Origin: Mycoplasma sp. 1654_15
Lineage (GTDB): Bacteria; Bacillota_I; Bacilli_A; Mycoplasmatales; Metamycoplasmataceae
Direction: 5' to 3'
DNA: 64,000 nt
NCBI RefSeq assembly: GCF_012516495.1
Contig: NZ_CP051214.1
Span: forward strand, 620,001 to 684,000
Made by a program: the position numbers and the translations under genes. Below are positions 24,421-34,354 of this stretch, one piece after another (the first letter of the stretch is position 1; every line of letters begins with the position of its first letter). Under the pieces are notes generated by a model that was not told where the DNA came from, ran no database searches, and saw only the letters and a program-made list of their open reading frames with translations.

Positions 24421-25983
24421 ATGAAAAAAGTAAAGAAATTTGATTTTTGAATTTTACTATACTATGTTTTTTTAGTGTTAATTTTAGCTATACTAAGTTC
24501 TTTAATTTACTTATCTTATTTATCATTTAAGAAAAATTTAAACTTAGAAGCTGGAATTATCATTTTTTTTATTTACTTTACAAATTTGATTTCAAATTCT
24601 TATTTAGCTTTTCAAAATAGACACTTTGAAGCGAAATTACCTTGAATTATTGTTTGTTCTTTTCTTCCTTATATAGGTCAAATTTTATACGTTATATTTG
24701 GGAGAAGATATTTTTATAGAACAACTTCAAAACAATATCTAAGAGAATATAAAAATTTTACAAAACTGAACAAAGACCAAAATAATTTTTACTTAGAAAA
24801 TCTGCCTTCTCAACAAAAACAAATGTTGGAATTTTCAAGAGATATTTTTAACACTCCGATTTATAAATTTCAAGCTGAATTTATTTCAGATGGACATAAC
24901 TTTTTTAAACAAGTTTATTCAGATATTAAAAATGCTAAAAAATTTATTTTTATTGACACATATATAATAAAAAATGATTTTATTTGAAAGCAACTCAAAA
25001 TTTTACTTCTTGAAAAAGCAAAAGAAGGTGTGAAAATTAAGATGATTTTAGACGCTTTTGGAATTTTAAAAATTAGTTCTAAGGACTGAATAGAATTAAG
25101 AAAAAACAAAATTCAAATTGTGTTTTATAACAAGGTTTTTCTTCCTTTTTTTAGTGCAAATTCTTTTTATAGAAATCATAAAAAAATTTACTTAATTGAT
25201 GGAGAAAAAGTATATATTGGAGGAAATAATATTTCCGAAGAATATGCTGGCTTTTCTGAACAATTTGGCTATTGAATGGATGTAAATTTAAAAATTCATG
25301 GAGAGATGGTTGAAAATTTTTGCTATAACTTTTTATTTAATTGAAATAATTGAAGCTATAGCAAAAAGAAGAAAATTGATTTATCAATATGTAAAATAAA
25401 TCCTAAAAAAAGTGAAGAAAATGAAGACAAAAGCTTCAAAAATGAAGAAAATATAGGAACAATAGTAGAAAGTGGACCAATTACAAATGAGTCTTTAATT
25501 GAAGGATTGATTTTAAAACAAATTTACTTAGCGAAGAAAAAAATTCAAATTTTCTCTCCTTATTTCTCTCCAACTTATAAAATTATATCTGCATTAAAAC
25601 AAGTTATTTTGGCAGGTATAAAAGTAGAAATTTATATACCGGGAAGAAATGACAAGAATTTTATAGGAATTATAAATAATTTTTTTGCTAAAGAGCTTCA
25701 GAATGAAGGCGCAAAAATATTCTTCTTTAAAAATATTTTTTTCCATGGTAAGTCCTTGATTATCGACGAAAAAATAGGAATTATTGGTACATTGAATTTT
25801 GATACTAGATCTTTATATTCACAGTATGAAGTTAATGTGTTTTTTACAGGTCAAACTATTGATAAATTTTTAAATTACATAGAAAAAAATAAAACCCTAG
25901 AAATTATTCAAAGAAAAAATATAAACAAAAAATTTTCTTGGTTTATCAAAATGCTTATTTTATTTTTCAAACCATTAATTTAA
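24421..25983 (+). CDS. cls: Cardiolipin synthase (phospholipase D family)
   Basis: 520 residues, with many TGA Trp codons. Two N-terminal transmembrane helices (WILLYYVFLVLILAILSSLI and a second near residue 60) precede two PLD domains: RNHKKIYLIDG (HKD, His253) and FFHGKSLIIDE (His442), each followed by the GG/GT-x-N motif. It joins phosphatidylglycerols to cardiolipin in the membrane. ATG at 24421; no clear ribosome site. A direct AAATTTAGTA doublet lies immediately upstream. Confidence 0.93.
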
Positions 25984-26018
25984 AACCAAAACCAAATATT
26001 AAGTTTTGGTTTTTTTAA
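25983..26018 (+). terminator. Rho-independent terminator after cls
   Basis: AAACCAAAAC pairs with GTTTTGGTTT and is followed by a T run, directly after the stop codon. Confidence 0.85.
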
Positions 26019-26032
26019 TTTTATTAAACTAG

Positions 26033-26038
26033 TATAAA
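26033..26038 (+). promoter_or_regulatory. Putative -10 of the phosphatase-ung transcript
   Basis: TATAAA in AGTATAAAAT, 26 bases before the ATG of the phosphatase gene, downstream of the cls terminator. Confidence 0.45.
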
Positions 26039-26063
26039 ATTTCACTGAATTAAGAAAGGAAAA

Positions 26064-27206
26064 ATGAACAAATTTAAATATTTAACCCTAGGAATATTAT
26101 CCACTGTAGTATCTACTTCTGTTTTAGTTTCTTGTGGACAAACAAATAAAATAAATGATAATCAAACAAAAACCGTTAATGATTATAACTCACCAGAATC
26201 AGTAGTTTATAATCAAAGATGGCTTGCAAATGTTTGAAATTCTGTAAGTGCTGAAAAAGACGCAATGACTTTAAATTTATACAATTCAGCCAAAAAACAA
26301 TTTGATGCTATGATCAAGCAAGAAGTATTTGATACTAATAAAATTACAGTTGAAAATGACAAAATAAAAATTAATAATCCTGAAGCTGGTAAAGCAATTC
26401 CAGTGGTTTTTATGGATATCGATGAAACTATTTTAAACAATTTTGCATTTCAAAATTATTTGGTTCTAAACAACAAAATGTTTAATCCTCAAATATGAAA
26501 TCAATTTGTACAAGATGCGCAAGCAAAAGAAATTAAAGGGGCATTTGATTTTATAAGATATGTTTGATCAAAAGGTGGAGTTGTAATGTTTAATTCCAAT
26601 AGAGAACAAGAAAATCAGAAAACACCTACTTTAAACAACTTAGTAAATGAAGGTCTGGATAAAAAATACTTACCTGATTTTGTTTGATGAATGCAAGGCG
26701 TTGATTTAACAAAAACTGATCCATGAAACCACATAAAAAAAGAAAATAACAAGCGTGTAAAATCTGAAAAAGAAGAAAGAATGAACTTTATAAACGAACA
26801 CACACAAGGATTTGATCTATCTTCTTATAGTCAATCAGGAAATGCAGTTGTTTTTAAAACCGTGATGAGAATTGGTGATAACTATAATGATTTTAATGAT
26901 ATAGCCATTGGCACAAAATTAAATAAAGATAGAAATAAGTTATTACAAGATAACGGAAAATTATTTGGAAATTTCGATATAAAAGTTAAAGGAATTAAAT
27001 ACAAAAAACAAGCAGATAAAACTGTAGTAAAAGTAGATGAAACTTGATCTGAATCATACGTTTTAATTGGAGGAAATGCTTCTTATGGTGGTTTTGAATC
27101 TGCTTTAGATAACAATTACTACTCACTTGATAAACCAAAACAAACAAAAGCATTAAAAGAAGCACTACAAACACTATCTTGAAATCCAAAAGTAAACGAG
27201 TCATAA
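26064..27206 (+). CDS. 5'-nucleotidase/acid phosphatase lipoprotein, e(P4) family
   Basis: 380 residues with TGA as Trp. The signal peptide ends in VLVSC (lipobox). The HAD-like class C phosphatase motifs are FMDIDETILNN (Asp118, Asp120), VMFNSNREQEN in place of the usual FYxSNR segment, a Lys in the NKRVKSEKEER region and RIGDNYNDF. Family members remove phosphate from nucleotides (NMN, AMP) at the cell surface. It ends 2 bases before the ung ATG, so both are probably on one transcript. A nucleotide-scavenging role is inferred. Confidence 0.88.
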
Positions 27207-27208
27207 CT

Positions 27209-27856
27209 ATGAATTTTGCTTCATTTTTAAAGCAAGAAAAAGAAAAAGACTACTTTAAAAATATTATAAAACAACTAAATTTTGAGTATGAAAATTATCA
27301 GATTTTTCCTAAAAAGGAAGAACTTTTTAAATCTATTCAATTATGTGATTTTGACAATTTAAAAGTAGTAATTATAGGACAAGATCCTTATCATGGAACA
27401 GATCAAGCTGATGGTCTTGCTTTTTCAACAAAAAACAAAATTTTACCTCCTTCATTAAAGAACATTTTTAAAGAAATTTCAAGAGATTATCCTTCTTTTT
27501 CAAAGCAAAATGGAAATTTGGAAAATTGAGCTAAACAAGGAGTTTTGCTTCAAAATGTTGTCTTAAGTGTTAGACAATCACAACCTACTAGTCATTACTT
27601 TTTAAACTGGGAACAATTTAGTTTAAATCTTTTAAATTTTATTTGTAATAACAAAGAAAAAATAGTTTTCTTACTATTAGGAAAAAAAGCTCAAGAAATT
27701 GCAACTAAGCTTGATTTAAGTAAACAAAAAGTATTTAGGCTTTCACATCCTTCTCCTTTTAGTAATAAAATAAGTTTCGAAAATTCTCATATTTTTAAAC
27801 AAATAAACCAGTATTTAATTTCAATTAATAAACAAATTATTGACTGAACATTATAA
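27209..27856 (+). CDS. ung: Uracil-DNA glycosylase
   Basis: 215 residues, with TGA as Trp. The water-activating motif GQDPYHG (Asp59) and the minor-groove loop HPSPFS are intact, and ADGLAFS and LLQNVVLSVR match the family. It removes uracil from DNA, which matters in an A/T-rich genome. A longer frame opens at 27179 inside the phosphatase gene, but the ATG at 27209 gives the standard N-terminus. Confidence 0.96.
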
Positions 27857-27864
27857 AATTTTGC

Positions 27865-27870
27865 TATAAT
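27865..27870 (+). promoter_or_regulatory. Putative -10 of the nuclease gene
   Basis: TATAAT in TTTTGCTATAAT, 28 bases before the ATG; TTTAAAGGAA provides the ribosome site. Confidence 0.5.
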
Positions 27871-27898
27871 AAACTCTACATTTTTAAAGGAAAAAACT

Positions 27899-29208
27899 AT
27901 GCAACAAAGAAGAAAAAGAAGAAAAAGAAGACAAAAAAGTAAGTTTGCTTTGAGAAGGAAGAAATGACTAGTAATTTTATTATGTATAGCATTTTTAGCA
28001 TCCATTTGTGCTGGTGTAAGTTATTATTTTCTAAATAACAAAGCAGGAAAACAACTTTTTGCTTCAGTGAAAAAAGATGAACCAGTGGATAATGGAACAA
28101 GTCAAAATTTAAATTCAATAAAAGTTGGGTTTTGAAACATTTTAAATTATGATGATAATCCAACTAAAGTTGGTAAAAAATTTCAACAAGAAAATCTAGC
28201 AAAAGTAATAAAACATTTAAATCCTGATGTTATTGGTTTAGTCGAAGTAAATTCTGGTGATCCTAAAAAACCAAATTCAGTTGCAAACTTAACTAAAAAA
28301 TTAAATGAATTAGAAAATGCTCAAACTTATACTTCAATAACTTCAGATCCTGTTTTTGGAGAAGGAAATGAAGGTTCAACTGAAAGGTATCTTTTATTTA
28401 TAAAAAATCAGTAATAGAAATTTTAGAAATAAATAAAGACAAACTTTATGGTTCTAATCCTTATTTAATCACTTATGATAATCCTGTTTTTAATTCTGTG
28501 CCAGCTTATTTTCCAGATGGTAAAGTAAATTCAGAAGGTAAATTAACTTATCCTAAAACAAAAACTACAAAAAATGTGGACTTTGCAAGACCTCCAGTTG
28601 GTGGAAAATTTAAAATTAAGAAAAATAATCAAGAATTCGTTCTTGTAGCTTCTCATTTTGATGCTCCTGGTATAAATAAAGGTGGATATATAAAAGGAAA
28701 AGAAGAAGGAAAAGTTGACTCAAAAGATGGCTTCGATTCTACTAATGGTTCTCAAGAGATTTCTGAAGCAAATCATCTTTTAGATACTATGGAGTTTTTT
28801 AAAAGCAAAACAAACACAGACAATCTTTTCTTTATGGGAGATACAAATATTAAAGCTAAATCGCATGACAAAGCTTTTGAAAGACTTTTAACTTCATATA
28901 AATCCTTAATTGATAAAAGCAATAATACTGCTTTGGGTAAAAATTACGGAATTTACTCAAACTCATATGACAAGATTTTTCAATCTAAATCTTCAAGTCT
29001 TATGACTGAAAACGCTAATAAATACCCTTTATGAGATGTAATAAAAGATAATATAACTACTAAACAGAGTTTAGAAGATACATATAAAGAAAAACAAAAA
29101 GAAGATAAAAAACCAATTGACAAAACTGATTTACAAAACATAGAAAACAAAGTAAAAGAATATATTTCAGATCACTCTCCTGTGTATTTCGAAATTGCAT
29201 TAAATTAA
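27899..29208 (+). pseudogene. mnuA: Membrane nuclease (MnuA-like, EEP fold), frameshifted
   Basis: A very Arg/Lys-rich N-terminus (MQQRRKRRKRRQK) and one helix (WLVILLCIAFLASICAGVSYYF) anchor it; an endonuclease/exonuclease/phosphatase domain follows. Visible catalytic blocks: VGFWNILNYD, IGLVEVNSGD, VASHFDAPG, FMGDTNIK and SDHSPVYFEI. The frame breaks at about 28412, where ATAAAAAATCAG stops after LLFIKNQ; one extra A in the run restores LLFIKKSVIEILEINKDK and the rest is open to 29208. All catalytic motifs remain, so this is a recent slip, a phase switch or a sequencing error. Intact homologues degrade nucleic acids at the surface to feed nucleotide import. Confidence 0.85.
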
Positions 29209-29227
29209 AAATTTGTTTTATTACCTG

Positions 29228-29278
29228 TTTCTTCATTTTTAAAACTAAAATGCTTTAAAAATGAAGAAATTTTTATTT
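29228..29278 (+). terminator. Terminator built from inverted AAAATGAAG motifs
   Basis: A perfect 16-bp stem (29228-29243 with 29254-29269) is followed by TTTTTATTTT. Each arm contains one copy of the over-represented 9-mer, in opposite orientations. Confidence 0.9.
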
Positions 29279-29319
29279 TAAGTAAATTATTTAATCAATA
29301 AAAATTTAATAAATTTTGT

Positions 29320-29325
29320 TATAAT
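29320..29325 (+). promoter_or_regulatory. Putative -10 of the aminopeptidase gene
   Basis: TATAAT in TTTTGTTATAAT, 35 bases before the ATG; AAGGAGAT is the ribosome site. Confidence 0.5.
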
Positions 29326-29360
29326 TTTTAATTATTTTTATAACTAAGAAGGAGATAAAA

Positions 29361-30446
29361 ATGTCAAGTAAATTAGATAAAATTTATGATAAATTAAAAG
29401 TTTATACCGAAATTGAAGGTATGTCAAGATATGAAGACGATGTTGTTGAACAACTTAAAAACAACACAAAACATTTAAACGTTGAATACGAAAGAGATGG
29501 TTTAGGTTCTTTAATTATTAAGCAAAAAGGTGAAACTAAAGGTCCAAAAATCATTTTAGCTGCACATATGGACGAAGTTGGTTTTCAAGTACTAGATGTT
29601 CAAAAATCAGGACAAATAAAAATAAAACCAGTTGGTGGTGTTTGAGGAAATGCATTTATTGGAGCTAAAGTTAAATTAATTACTTCTACTGACAAAATTT
29701 TTTATGGAGTTGTTGGTCACACTTCAGTTCACATTATGGAAAGAGAAGCAATATCTAAAGCTATTTTAAACAAAGATTTATTTATGGACTTTGGTTTTGT
29801 TTCAGATGAAGATGCAAAAAATAATGGAGTAGAACCAGGAGATAGAATTTACTTAAGTAATGAAACTTTTAGATTTGCAAATCCTGAATTAGCTGCTGGA
29901 AAAGCAATCGACAACAGAGCTGGTGTAGTAATAATTGATGAATTAGTAAATCGTTTAGCAAATAAAAAATTACCAAATACTCCTTATTTTGTAGGTACTG
30001 TTCAAGAAGAAGTTGGATGCAGAGGAGCAAAGACAATTGCTTCAAAAATAAAGGCAGATATAGCTTTTGCAATAGATACAGGAGCTTCACATGATACTGA
30101 AGGTGCAATAGCAGGAATTCCTAAATTAGGAGCAGGTGTGGCTATTGATATTGCTGATGGAGGAACTATGATGGATCCGAAATTAGTAAATTATTTATTT
30201 AAATTAGCTAAAGAAAAAAACATTCCTATTTATAAATATCTTTCTCAAGGTGGAGGAACTGATGCAGAAGAATTACAATATTCAAATGCAGGAACTCCAA
30301 CAATTAGTATATCAATTCCTCAACGTTATCTACATTCAACTTATGGAGTTATTAGCTTAAAAGATATTTCATCAATTATTGATTTAATGGAAGAATTTAT
30401 CTTAGCCTTTACACAAGAAGATTTTGAAAAAATTAGCTACAAATAA
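29361..30446 (+). CDS. M42 family aminopeptidase (glutamyl aminopeptidase type)
   Basis: 361 residues, with one TGA as Trp. Metal ligands and catalytic residues: AAHMDEVGF (His69), AAGKAIDNRAGV (bridging Asp), VGTVQEEVGCRGA (catalytic Glu pair), AIDTGASHD and the C-terminal YLHSTYG. Cytosolic tetrahedral-type peptidase releasing N-terminal residues from imported peptides. It has its own promoter and terminator. Confidence 0.93.
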
Positions 30447-30463
30447 TATATAATTTGAATTGG

Positions 30464-30493
30464 AAAAACACTAAGAATACTTAGTGTTTTTTA
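30464..30493 (+). terminator. Rho-independent terminator after the M42 peptidase
   Basis: AAAAACACTAAG pairs with CTTAGTGTTTTT around AATA, with a T-rich tail. Confidence 0.9.
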
Positions 30494-30554
30494 TTTACTT
30501 ATTAAAAAGTTTTAAATTAAAATTATCATTGACAAAAAGGACATTAACAAAATT

Positions 30555-31778
30555 ATGACTAAAAAAGATAAGAAGGAAATTAGAGTTGTTGAACTATTTG
30601 CAGGAGTTGGTGGTTTTAGATTAGGTTTTGAAAGAACTTCTAAATTATTTAAAACTGTTTGAGCAAATCAATGAGAACCTAACAAGACAAAACAATGAGC
30701 TTTTGACTGTTACACAAAACACTTTGGAAATAGCACTAATCACGTAAACGATGATATAGCAAATGTAATTGATCAAGTTCCAGAACATGATTTATTAGTT
30801 GGTGGTTTTCCTTGTCAAGATTATTCAGTGGCTAGAACAAAAGCTGAAGGAATTAAAGGGAAAAAAGGTGTTTTATGATGAAGCATTTTAAAAATTATTC
30901 AAAAAAGACATCCTAATTTTATTCTTTTAGAAAATGTTGACAGACTTATTAAATCACCTGCAAACCAAAGAGGTAGAGATTTTGGAATAATGCTAAAAAG
31001 CTTGGAAAATGAAGGATATAATGTTGAATGAAGAATTATCGACGCTTCAGATTATGGTTTTGTTCAAAGAAGAAAAAGAGTTTTCATATTTGCTTATAAA
31101 AAAGAATTAACTCAAATCATTAATAAACAACAAATTCAAGAAAATATCCTTATAAAAGATGGATTTTTTGCATCTGAATTTTTAGTGGAATCTCAATTTA
31201 AAAAATCTAATAAATCACGGATTCTTAAAAATTACTCTAATTTAGTTGATGTTTCTAATAATTTTTCTTTTAATTTTTTCAATTCTGGTTCAATGATTGA
31301 TGGAAATATTTTGACTTTAGATTTAGTTGCTAAATCAACTCAAAAACCTTCATTTTTAAAGGATATTATCGAAAAAGAAGAAGTAGATTCAAAGTTTTTT
31401 ATTTACGATAACTATCAAAAATTTTCCTATTTAAAAGGGGCTAAAAAAGTACAAAGAACAAAACCAAATGGAGAACAATATACTTACTCAGAAGGATCAA
31501 TGATTTTTCCTGATGATTTAAACAAACCTGCTAGAACAATGTTAACTAGTGAAGGTTCTGTAAACAGAAGTACTCATATAATTGAAGTTTATATGACAAA
31601 AAAACTAAGAACACTAACACCGTTAGAAATTGAAAGAATAAATGGCTTTGATGATAATTGAACTAACACTGGAATGCCAGAAAGATTTAGATATTTTTGT
31701 ATGGGTAATGCTTTAGTTGTTCCTGTTATTGAAAAAATTGCTAAACAAATTTTAAAAATATGAGACAAAGCAAAGTAA
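30555..31778 (+). CDS. Solitary DNA (cytosine-5) methyltransferase
   Basis: 407 residues with TGA as Trp. Motif I FAGVGGF (residues 15-21), motif IV GGFPCQDYS with catalytic Cys87, motif VI LLENV, motif VIII QRRKRV and motif X near the C-terminus (YFCMGNALVVPVI) are all present. The target recognition region lies between about 210 and 330. The target cannot be read from sequence. No restriction endonuclease gene adjoins it; the next genes are hsdS copies. It may be an orphan epigenetic enzyme or the remainder of a type II system. Confidence 0.93.
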
Positions 31779-31989
31779 TAGTTTTACTTCCTAAAACAAT
31801 GGAATAATTAAAAATAAGAGCTGACAAAATTTTAAGAGTTTTATTTTAGAAATTGACTCAAACAAGCAGTTAAACAAAATAAAAGTAAGTATGTCTTTTC
31901 CCAAAATAGATTTTAAAAAATTAAAGTTTTAAATTAAAATAGTTAATAACATATTTGTATTTTATAATGCATCAAAAAGGAGATAAATT
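31779..31989 (+). promoter_or_regulatory. Intergenic region with promoter of hsdS
   Basis: No gene is seen here. TATAAT at 31963-31968 and AAAAAGGAG before the ATG at 31990 mark the expression site of the first hsdS gene. The silent inverted hsdS has no equivalent start region. Confidence 0.55.
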
Positions 31990-32039
31990 ATGAAAAAAGC
32001 ACTAAAACCAGAGATTAGATTTAAAGATTTCACTGACGA

Positions 32040-32530
32040 TTGAATAGAGGGTAAGGTTGGAGATTTATTTTATCTTAAAAGAGGAAAAGTAATTTTACAA
32101 AACTTTATTGAAAATAATAGAGGTAAATTTCCTGTATATTCTTCTCAAACTGAAAACAATGGAGAACTTGGGAAAATAAATACATATGATTTCAATGGTG
32201 AATTTATTACTTGAACAACTGATGGTGCTCATGCTGGAACAATATTCTATAGAAATGGAAAATTTTCAATCACTGATCGTTGTGGAATAGTAGAAATAAA
32301 AATTTAAAACTTTTTGATTATTTTTGAACCTCAAAATCATTAGCAATGATTTCAAAACAATATGTAAATAATTCTAGTGCAAATGCAAAATTAATGATTC
32401 ATCAACTTTCTGATATTAATTTCAATTTTCCTTGTTTAAAAGAACAACAAAAATAGGTCAACTTTTTTATACGTTAGATAAAATCGTAAGTCTTTACGAG
32501 AGAAAAATTAGTGTGTTGGAAAAGCTTGAA
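32040..32530 (+). repeat. Long inverted repeat arm 1 (hsdS first half)
   Basis: From TGAATAGAGGGTAAGG onwards this segment is nearly identical to the reverse complement of 33795-34281, apart from the homopolymer deletions. It covers target-recognition domain 1 and the central conserved helix. Pairing of the arms would let RecA invert the segment between and exchange second halves. Confidence 0.85.
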
Positions 32531-33106
32531 AAAGCTTTCTTGATGAATATATTTGTGAAGAAAAATGAAGCAAAACCAAGCATTAGATTTAAAGATTTCA
32601 ACTATAAATGATCTGCTAAAGAACTTGATAAAGTTGTCAACTCTTTTGGAGGTACATCATTAGAAGAATATTTTAATACTACTGGAAAATACAAAGTAAT
32701 CAGTATTGGTAGTTTTAATGAAAATAATAATTATAATGACCAGAACTTACGAATTGATTTAAATGAAAAAAGTAAAAACTTTATATTAAATAAAGATGAT
32801 TTAGCTATGATATTGAATGATAAAACTCAAAGTTGCAACATTTTAGGAAGAGTTTTGTTAATCCCTGAAGATAATAAATTTATTTATAATCAAAGAACAC
32901 AGAGAATAGTTCTTAATAAATTATTTCTCAATCCATTATTTACTTATTTTTACTTAAATTCAAAAGGAAGAGAAGGAATAATTAAAAACGCACAAGGAAA
33001 CACTCAAGTTTATATCAATTGATCAGCTGTTTCAAACTTAAAAATAATTTTTCCTACATTAGAAGAACAAAAGAAAATTTCCGAGCTTTTAAAGAACTTC
33101 AGTTTA

Positions 33107-33130
33107 ACTCACGCACAACTAAAGCGTAAG
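33107..33130 (+). repeat. 24-bp inverted repeat, left copy, at the hsdS C-terminal helix
   Basis: It starts ACTCACGCACAACTAAAGCG and is perfectly repeated in inverse orientation at 33247-33270. It encodes THAQLKRK in the first hsdS gene. Size and place suit a site-specific or short-homology inversion site. Confidence 0.9.
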
Positions 33131-33246
33131 TTAAATTTAATAAAAACATACAAAAATCGCTCTTAAATAAGATGTTTGTGTAAAAATATGATTTTTCTTC
33201 AAAAAGTACTAAATTTCAAAGAAAAAGGCCATTTTTTAGGCTTTTG

Positions 33247-33270
33247 CTTACGCTTTAGTTGTGCGTGAGT
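33247..33270 (-). repeat. 24-bp inverted repeat, right copy
   Basis: Exact reverse complement of 33107-33130, 116 bases away, at the same coding position (THAQLKRK) in the silent hsdS. Outside the repeat the two genes differ in sequence. Confidence 0.9.
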
Positions 33271-33794
33271 AATATCTATATGAGTTAAAAATTAGAAATT
33301 TGTTCTTGTTCTTCTTTGTTATCAGGAATTATACAGTTAATATTTTTAATCATCTGCACAGTGAATTGAGGTATACTGCCTATAGTCATTATGGTTCTTA
33401 AATTAGAATTTTTCAACACATAATAATAAAATTTTACATCTGAAAGTTGGTTGTCTTTAGCTTGTAATAGTCCTGCATTAGAAACACTGAATTTTTCGTT
33501 TCTATAAAATATACTCCCTGCTAAAGCTCCTCTTGTAGTTCAGGTTATAAATTCTCCATCATATTTATAATAATTTATAGAACCCATTTTCCCGTTATTC
33601 GAAGTTTGTGATGAATATACTGGATATTGCCCTGGATTGTTTTTTATTTCTTGTTTGGAAACAAATCCTCCACCATCTATAATAAAATTATCTTCTATGT
33701 TTTTTGAGTTCATAAAGTGTCAAATTTATTAAATCTGACATTCGGTTTTCCTTCATTTTCCTTTACAAACATATTCTGCAAGAAATATTTTCAA

Positions 33795-34281
33795 GCTTCT
33801 CAAACAAATTTATCTTTCTCTCATAAAGACTTACGATTTTATCTAACGTATAAAAAAGTTGACCTATTTTTTGTTGTTCTTTTAAACAAGGAAAATTGAA
33901 ATTAATATCAGAAAGTTGATGAATCATTAATTTTGCATTTGCACTAGAATTATTTACATATTGTTTTGAAATCATTGCTAATGATTTTGAGGTTCAAAAA
34001 TAATCAAAAAGTTTTAAATTTTTTATTTCTACTATTCCACAACGATCAGTGATTGAAAATTTTCCATTTCTATAGAATATTGTTCCAGCATGAGCACCAT
34101 CAGTTGTTCAAGTAATAAATTCACCATTGAAATCATATGTATTTATTTTCCCAAGTTCTCCATTGTTTTCAGTTTGAGAAGAATATACAGGAAATTTACC
34201 TCTATTATTTTCAATAAAGTTTTGTAAAATTACTTTTCCTCTTTTAAGATAAAATAAATCTCCAACCTTACCCTCTATTCA
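33795..34281 (-). repeat. Long inverted repeat arm 2 (hsdS first half)
   Basis: Inverse partner of 32040-32530. It retains the full-length A runs that are shortened in arm 1, which makes it the better template of the two. Confidence 0.85.
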
Positions 34282-34310
34282 AGTGTAAAATCCTTGATTT
34301 TTCTTTATAA

Positions 34311-34342
34311 AAAAACTACAAGTTTTTTTACTTGTAGTTTTT
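34311..34342 (-). terminator. Terminator of the inositol operon
   Basis: On the minus strand AAAAACTACAAGT pairs with ACTTGTAGTTTTT around AAAAA and runs into T residues, 13 bases after the last gene's stop. It is close to symmetric and could work in both directions. Confidence 0.9.
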
Positions 34343-34354
34343 AAATTTAAAAAA

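Larger units (their letters stand above)
31990..33166 (+). pseudogene. hsdS: Type I restriction specificity subunit HsdS, expression-site copy, two frameshifts
   Basis: It has two target-recognition halves, each opening with the conserved IRFKDF-x-W segment (residue 9 and near 200) and ending with a conserved helix (KEQQKIGQLFYTLDKIVSLYERK; EEQKKISELLKNFSLTHAQLKRK). Relative to the inverted copy it has one A too few at 32302-32306 (stop after VEIKI) and one A too few near 32452 (stop after EQQK). As read it makes only about 105 residues. HsdS gives DNA specificity to type I methylase/restriction complexes; no hsdM or hsdR lies in the window. Confidence 0.85.
33163..34310 (-). pseudogene. hsdS: Silent inverted hsdS copy, no start codon, several frameshifts
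   Basis: Homology to the expressed copy begins at WIEGKVGDLF (34281) and no ATG, promoter or ribosome site precedes it; upstream is the iol terminator. The first half is nearly identical to the expressed gene. The second half has a different recognition domain (NPGQYPVYSSQTSNNGKMG...). Frames break near 33795 (GAAAATATT, one A short), near 33700 (CAAAAAACATAG) and near 33290 (TTTTTAACTC). It is convergent with the first copy and their ends overlap. Best read as a donor for specificity switching that is now decaying or carries homopolymer errors. Confidence 0.8.

Noticed and set aside
26995-27204. Open frames on the opposite strand inside the phosphatase, peptidase and surface-protein genes
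   Set aside because: They lack ribosome sites and recognisable sequence and mirror the A/T-rich codons of the real genes.
31779-31989. Remnant of a restriction endonuclease after the cytosine methyltransferase
   Set aside because: No frame gives a coherent protein fragment; the stretch looks like plain intergenic DNA with a promoter.
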